Source: JAFGIN01 sp050301235 (GTDB lineage: Bacteria; Fibrobacterota; Chitinivibrionia; Chitinivibrionales; Chitinispirillaceae). Taken from it: a DNA stretch of 64,000 bases. Shown here in pieces: positions 61,688 through 64,000 of this stretch. The translations under genes and the position numbers were made by a program. Numbering within the stretch: position 1 is the stretch's first letter; the number at the start of each line of letters is the position of its first letter. The notes beneath the pieces were generated by a model, which saw nothing but the letters and a program-made list of their open reading frames with translations, was not told the DNA's origin and did not search any database. The stretch spans positions 1 through 64,000 of the forward strand of contig JBNKZD010000320.1 in the NCBI GenBank assembly GCA_050301235.1. Reading direction: 5' to 3'.

Positions 61688-62701
61688 ATGGAGTTAAGAG
61701 TAGTGTTTGCAGAAATTTTTCATCGTGTAATTAAAATATTGATCCTGTTCGCTGGATTTTGCTGTATTTGTATAGAAGCTGAAGCAGCTTATCTGGATGA
61801 GACTGTATCGCAGAACAATATATTGTTTAATAACACAGCCGCTCAACTGGATTCGGGGAATACTATTACGCGGGGATATTTCAACTTCGGGCATCAATTA
61901 GGGTACATGTATGCAAAATTTGACAGCGCTTATTTCAATCCAGAAGGAAGTTTTTCATTTTTAACCGGCTTTGTCGCTTATTACACACCCGACATGCCGC
62001 TTGTACAAAATCCTGAATGGAAAAAACGCACAATTCTTATGATTCCGCTTGGGATAGAATACACTCCATGCAAAGTGTTGTCGCTTCAATTTGACATTAC
62101 CGATCTTTTTATTGAATTTCCCTACAAAAATTATGAGAATATGGGGGGAAAATCTCCTCGTGTCAGAACAAAAATTTTATTACTCAGGGAGAGAAAAATT
62201 GCCCCTGCAATCGCCCTTACTCTGGGCGTTAAATGGTCAAGTGCGAAACCCTATACGATGTGGCACGGAAAGCATAACTACTATGAAAGCAATGGGTTAG
62301 CTGGTGCGGGAACCGGAGTTGCCGATTATACCATTCTTTTTACACTTTCAAAAAGAATTTTTCCCGAATTGACAGTCCACAGCCGTATCGGATTGATTCC
62401 GGTCGGGAGTCCTATGGGTATAGGTCGTCAAGCAGACGAAATCCCCTATGGCCTTTCGGTTGAATATGCAACACTAAGATGGTTGAACGTAAAAGCTGAG
62501 ATTGCAGGGATGTACAACGGATTGCCGGCAACACACCTTGCTCATTATTCTGTGTTCAGACTTCTTTTGAATGCTCAAATAAAAAACAGCTCCTTTTCAC
62601 TCAACCTCGAAAAAGGGTTGACATCCTGTTCAGATCAATGGGTTGCGGGAGTGTACTGGGGAATTGTTCACACAAAAAAAACTTCCGGTATAAACAGGTG
62701 A
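61688..62701 (+). CDS. Putative outer-membrane beta-barrel protein
   Basis: A 337-residue protein with a signal peptide (VIKILILFAGFCCICIEAEA) and alternating beta pattern throughout (GYFNFGHQLGYMYAKF, FSFLTGFVAYYTP, VLSLQFDITDLFIEF, YTILFTLSKRIFPELTV, SFSLNLEKGL). I cannot assign a named family. It overlaps the upstream region of the last gene: its stop TGA at 62699 is eight bases before that gene's GTG. It is divergent from the patatin gene across about 130 bases. A transport or structural role in the outer membrane is inference. Confidence 0.6.
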   Translation: MELRVVFAEIFHRVIKILILFAGFCCICIEAEAAYLDETVSQNNILFNNTAAQLDSGNTITRGYFNFGHQLGYMYAKFDSAYFNPEGSFSFLTGFVAYYTPDMPLVQNPEWKKRTILMIPLGIEYTPCKVLSLQFDITDLFIEFPYKNYENMGGKSPRVRTKILLLRERKIAPAIALTLGVKWSSAKPYTMWHGKHNYYESNGLAGAGTGVADYTILFTLSKRIFPELTVHSRIGLIPVGSPMGIGRQADEIPYGLSVEYATLRWLNVKAEIAGMYNGLPATHLAHYSVFRLLLNAQIKNSSFSLNLEKGLTSCSDQWVAGVYWGIVHTKKTSGINR

Positions 62702-62708
62702 TAATGTT

Positions 62709-64000
62709 GTGTTTACTACTGCAAGAAGGATTTTTAGTCTGTCAAAAACAACTCTCCTGCTACTTCTTTTTCACTCATTAATCTATCCTGCCAGACATGT
62801 AACACTTCCAGCAGATGAGTTCGAGGCTGCTTCCATGCTAGGGCATCATGAAATAGATTCCTCGTTATGGGAAATAATTGAGCCATTTTACCAGCAGCCA
62901 ATCTCAGTACCATACGGGGAATCCGGTATTCTCATGCAGCTGTTTCCCGAACTTGGTCTGAATATTCCTGTAAGTGAAGAGTCACTTGCCCGTTACAGTC
63001 CCTGGGACCAAAAAATGATTACGCAGTTTTTCAAAGATTATCCGGAATTGGTTTTTTACAAACCTATACTGGATTTTTCAATGCATGTTCCTGTCAAATC
63101 CGGTAGAGTATGCGTATCTGTTGATCGAAACGGTTCAACAGAACGTACTTCTCAGCGGTTACAGTTTTCCCTGGAACCGGTTAAATGGCTGACTGCGGAT
63201 GGACGGGCTGAATTTACAGACTATTATGCACGATGGAAAAATCGCAAATTTACTATATTACCTCAAAAGTGGTTGTCGGTAACAATCGGGAACAATGCAC
63301 CAATGGCTGACAAACACCGTATGGTGAGCGGCAGGTTTGGAAACCGCAATCCGGAGATAAATGATATTGCTGACAATTGGCTCTATGGAGAAAAAAGGGG
63401 TTGGAATACCATTATGATGAATGTTTCATCTGAAAATGTTCTTGATGGATTGGTGGTTCAGCCGTTTTTGCATAAAAGATTATCAGAAAGTGTTGCAGGT
63501 ATTTCATCAGCTATCTCTATAAACAAGTACATGGAGAGCGAATTTGATCTGATTGGTATGGACTTTAAGGAGGTTGCAGATACACTTTTTTATGGGGTCC
63601 TGTCCACTCGTATTAATTGTTCCGGCTGGAAGACCGAACTTACAGTTGCAACATCATTAAAGCACACTCCGACTGTTCCGGTCCGGCTTGATCTTGACTA
63701 TATCAGGGAAACGGATGAATTTATGTTTGAATGCATATATTTTCCAGAGGGGTTCAGTGGGGTGGGAAGCAGAGCTCTGGTTGATCTCGCAGGGGAGAAT
63801 GATATTCCCGATCAACTGACTGAAAATTACTTTTCTTATGACTTTACCTGGAAACATCAAATTGTTGATGATATCACTGTAAGGCCATCTCTGATAATGA
63901 AAATGTCAGATATGCATTTATGGTATCTTAACCCTGGATTGATTTTTTCGGTTGAAAAGGAGTTATACAGGTTGCTGTTTGGATATCAGCGGTTCGAACC
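62709..64000 (+). CDS. Secreted/outer-membrane protein, partial, runs past window end
   Basis: An open frame of 430 codons starting at GTG 62709 and still open at the last base. AGGTGAT at 62697-62703 provides a ribosome site. A signal sequence is clear (SKTTLLLLLFHSLIYPARH), after which beta-rich sequence continues (FSMHVPVKSGRVCVSV, QRLQFSLEPVKWLTADGRAEFTDYY, SLIMKMSDMHLWYL). No known domain is recognised. It follows the previous barrel-type gene by eight bases, so the two form an operon and could be parts of one outer-membrane system. The C-terminus is not visible. Confidence 0.65.
   Translation, partial: MFTTARRIFSLSKTTLLLLLFHSLIYPARHVTLPADEFEAASMLGHHEIDSSLWEIIEPFYQQPISVPYGESGILMQLFPELGLNIPVSEESLARYSPWDQKMITQFFKDYPELVFYKPILDFSMHVPVKSGRVCVSVDRNGSTERTSQRLQFSLEPVKWLTADGRAEFTDYYARWKNRKFTILPQKWLSVTIGNNAPMADKHRMVSGRFGNRNPEINDIADNWLYGEKRGWNTIMMNVSSENVLDGLVVQPFLHKRLSESVAGISSAISINKYMESEFDLIGMDFKEVADTLFYGVLSTRINCSGWKTELTVATSLKHTPTVPVRLDLDYIRETDEFMFECIYFPEGFSGVGSRALVDLAGENDIPDQLTENYFSYDFTWKHQIVDDITVRPSLIMKMSDMHLWYLNPGLIFSVEKELYRLLFGYQRFE

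Noticed and set aside
1..64000. CRISPR arrays, rRNA genes, intact insertion sequences, further tRNAs
   Set aside because: None seen: no regularly spaced direct repeats, no rRNA signatures, and no intact transposase reading frame on either strand.

Overview
The window is a bacterial chromosome segment, AT-leaning, with an outer-membrane cell plan: beta-barrel proteins, TonB/ExbBD-type genes, a PpiD-like chaperone and a type Vd-like patatin. The fibro-slime domain protein at the left end, an unusually long SecA with an extra helical insert, and a batABCDE operon together suggest Fibrobacterota (Fibrobacter/Chitinispirillum-like) or a near relative. This placement is inference from gene content; no rRNA is present to test it.

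Left part (1-9149): a pilin-like protein fused to a fibro-slime domain; a methyltransferase; an HD-GYP c-di-GMP phosphodiesterase followed by a small acidic protein; a tRNA-Leu(CAA) with a terminator; a DUF1015 protein; and a large DUF2723 membrane glycosyltransferase with a TPR tail. From 15656 down to 9386 lies a compact SUF iron-sulfur operon on the minus strand: an Rrf2 regulator, then SufT-like, SufC, SufB, SufD, a Rieske-type protein, SufS and SufU. A 25-bp dyad sits exactly over its predicted promoter, a good candidate for autoregulation by the Rrf2 protein.

Middle part (16046-40811): a secreted ELWxxDGT/PKD protein, an SpoU-type rRNA methyltransferase, a minus-strand group (SIS isomerase, NadB, a VWA-like membrane protein), then a long plus-strand run. 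It begins with an ExbB/ExbD/TonB-like energised complex that includes an ExbB-ExbD fusion and is followed by a FliL-like protein. It continues with SecA, thymidylate kinase, a Ctp protease, a PpiD-like foldase, a Bpt/Ate transferase, an inositol-phosphatase family enzyme, MarC and FolC. Envelope energisation, secretion and protein folding dominate this stretch.

Accessory island (about 40865-48079): a Phd/ParE-type toxin-antitoxin pair, a heavily frameshifted integron integrase relic, and a large solitary gene combining OmpA-like, peptidoglycan-binding-like and metallo-beta-lactamase-fold regions, surrounded by gene-poor DNA. This is the part most likely to have been acquired and partly decayed.

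Right part (48080-64000): a minus-strand bat operon (DUF445, a BatD-like/DUF4381-like protein, BatA, BatB, BatC, an alpha/beta hydrolase, BatD, BatE). Upstream of it on the same strand are proB, a TPR lipoprotein, a histidine-kinase-like protein that lacks an ATPase domain, and a patatin-Omp85 protein. Two plus-strand outer-membrane-type genes close the window, the second running off the end.
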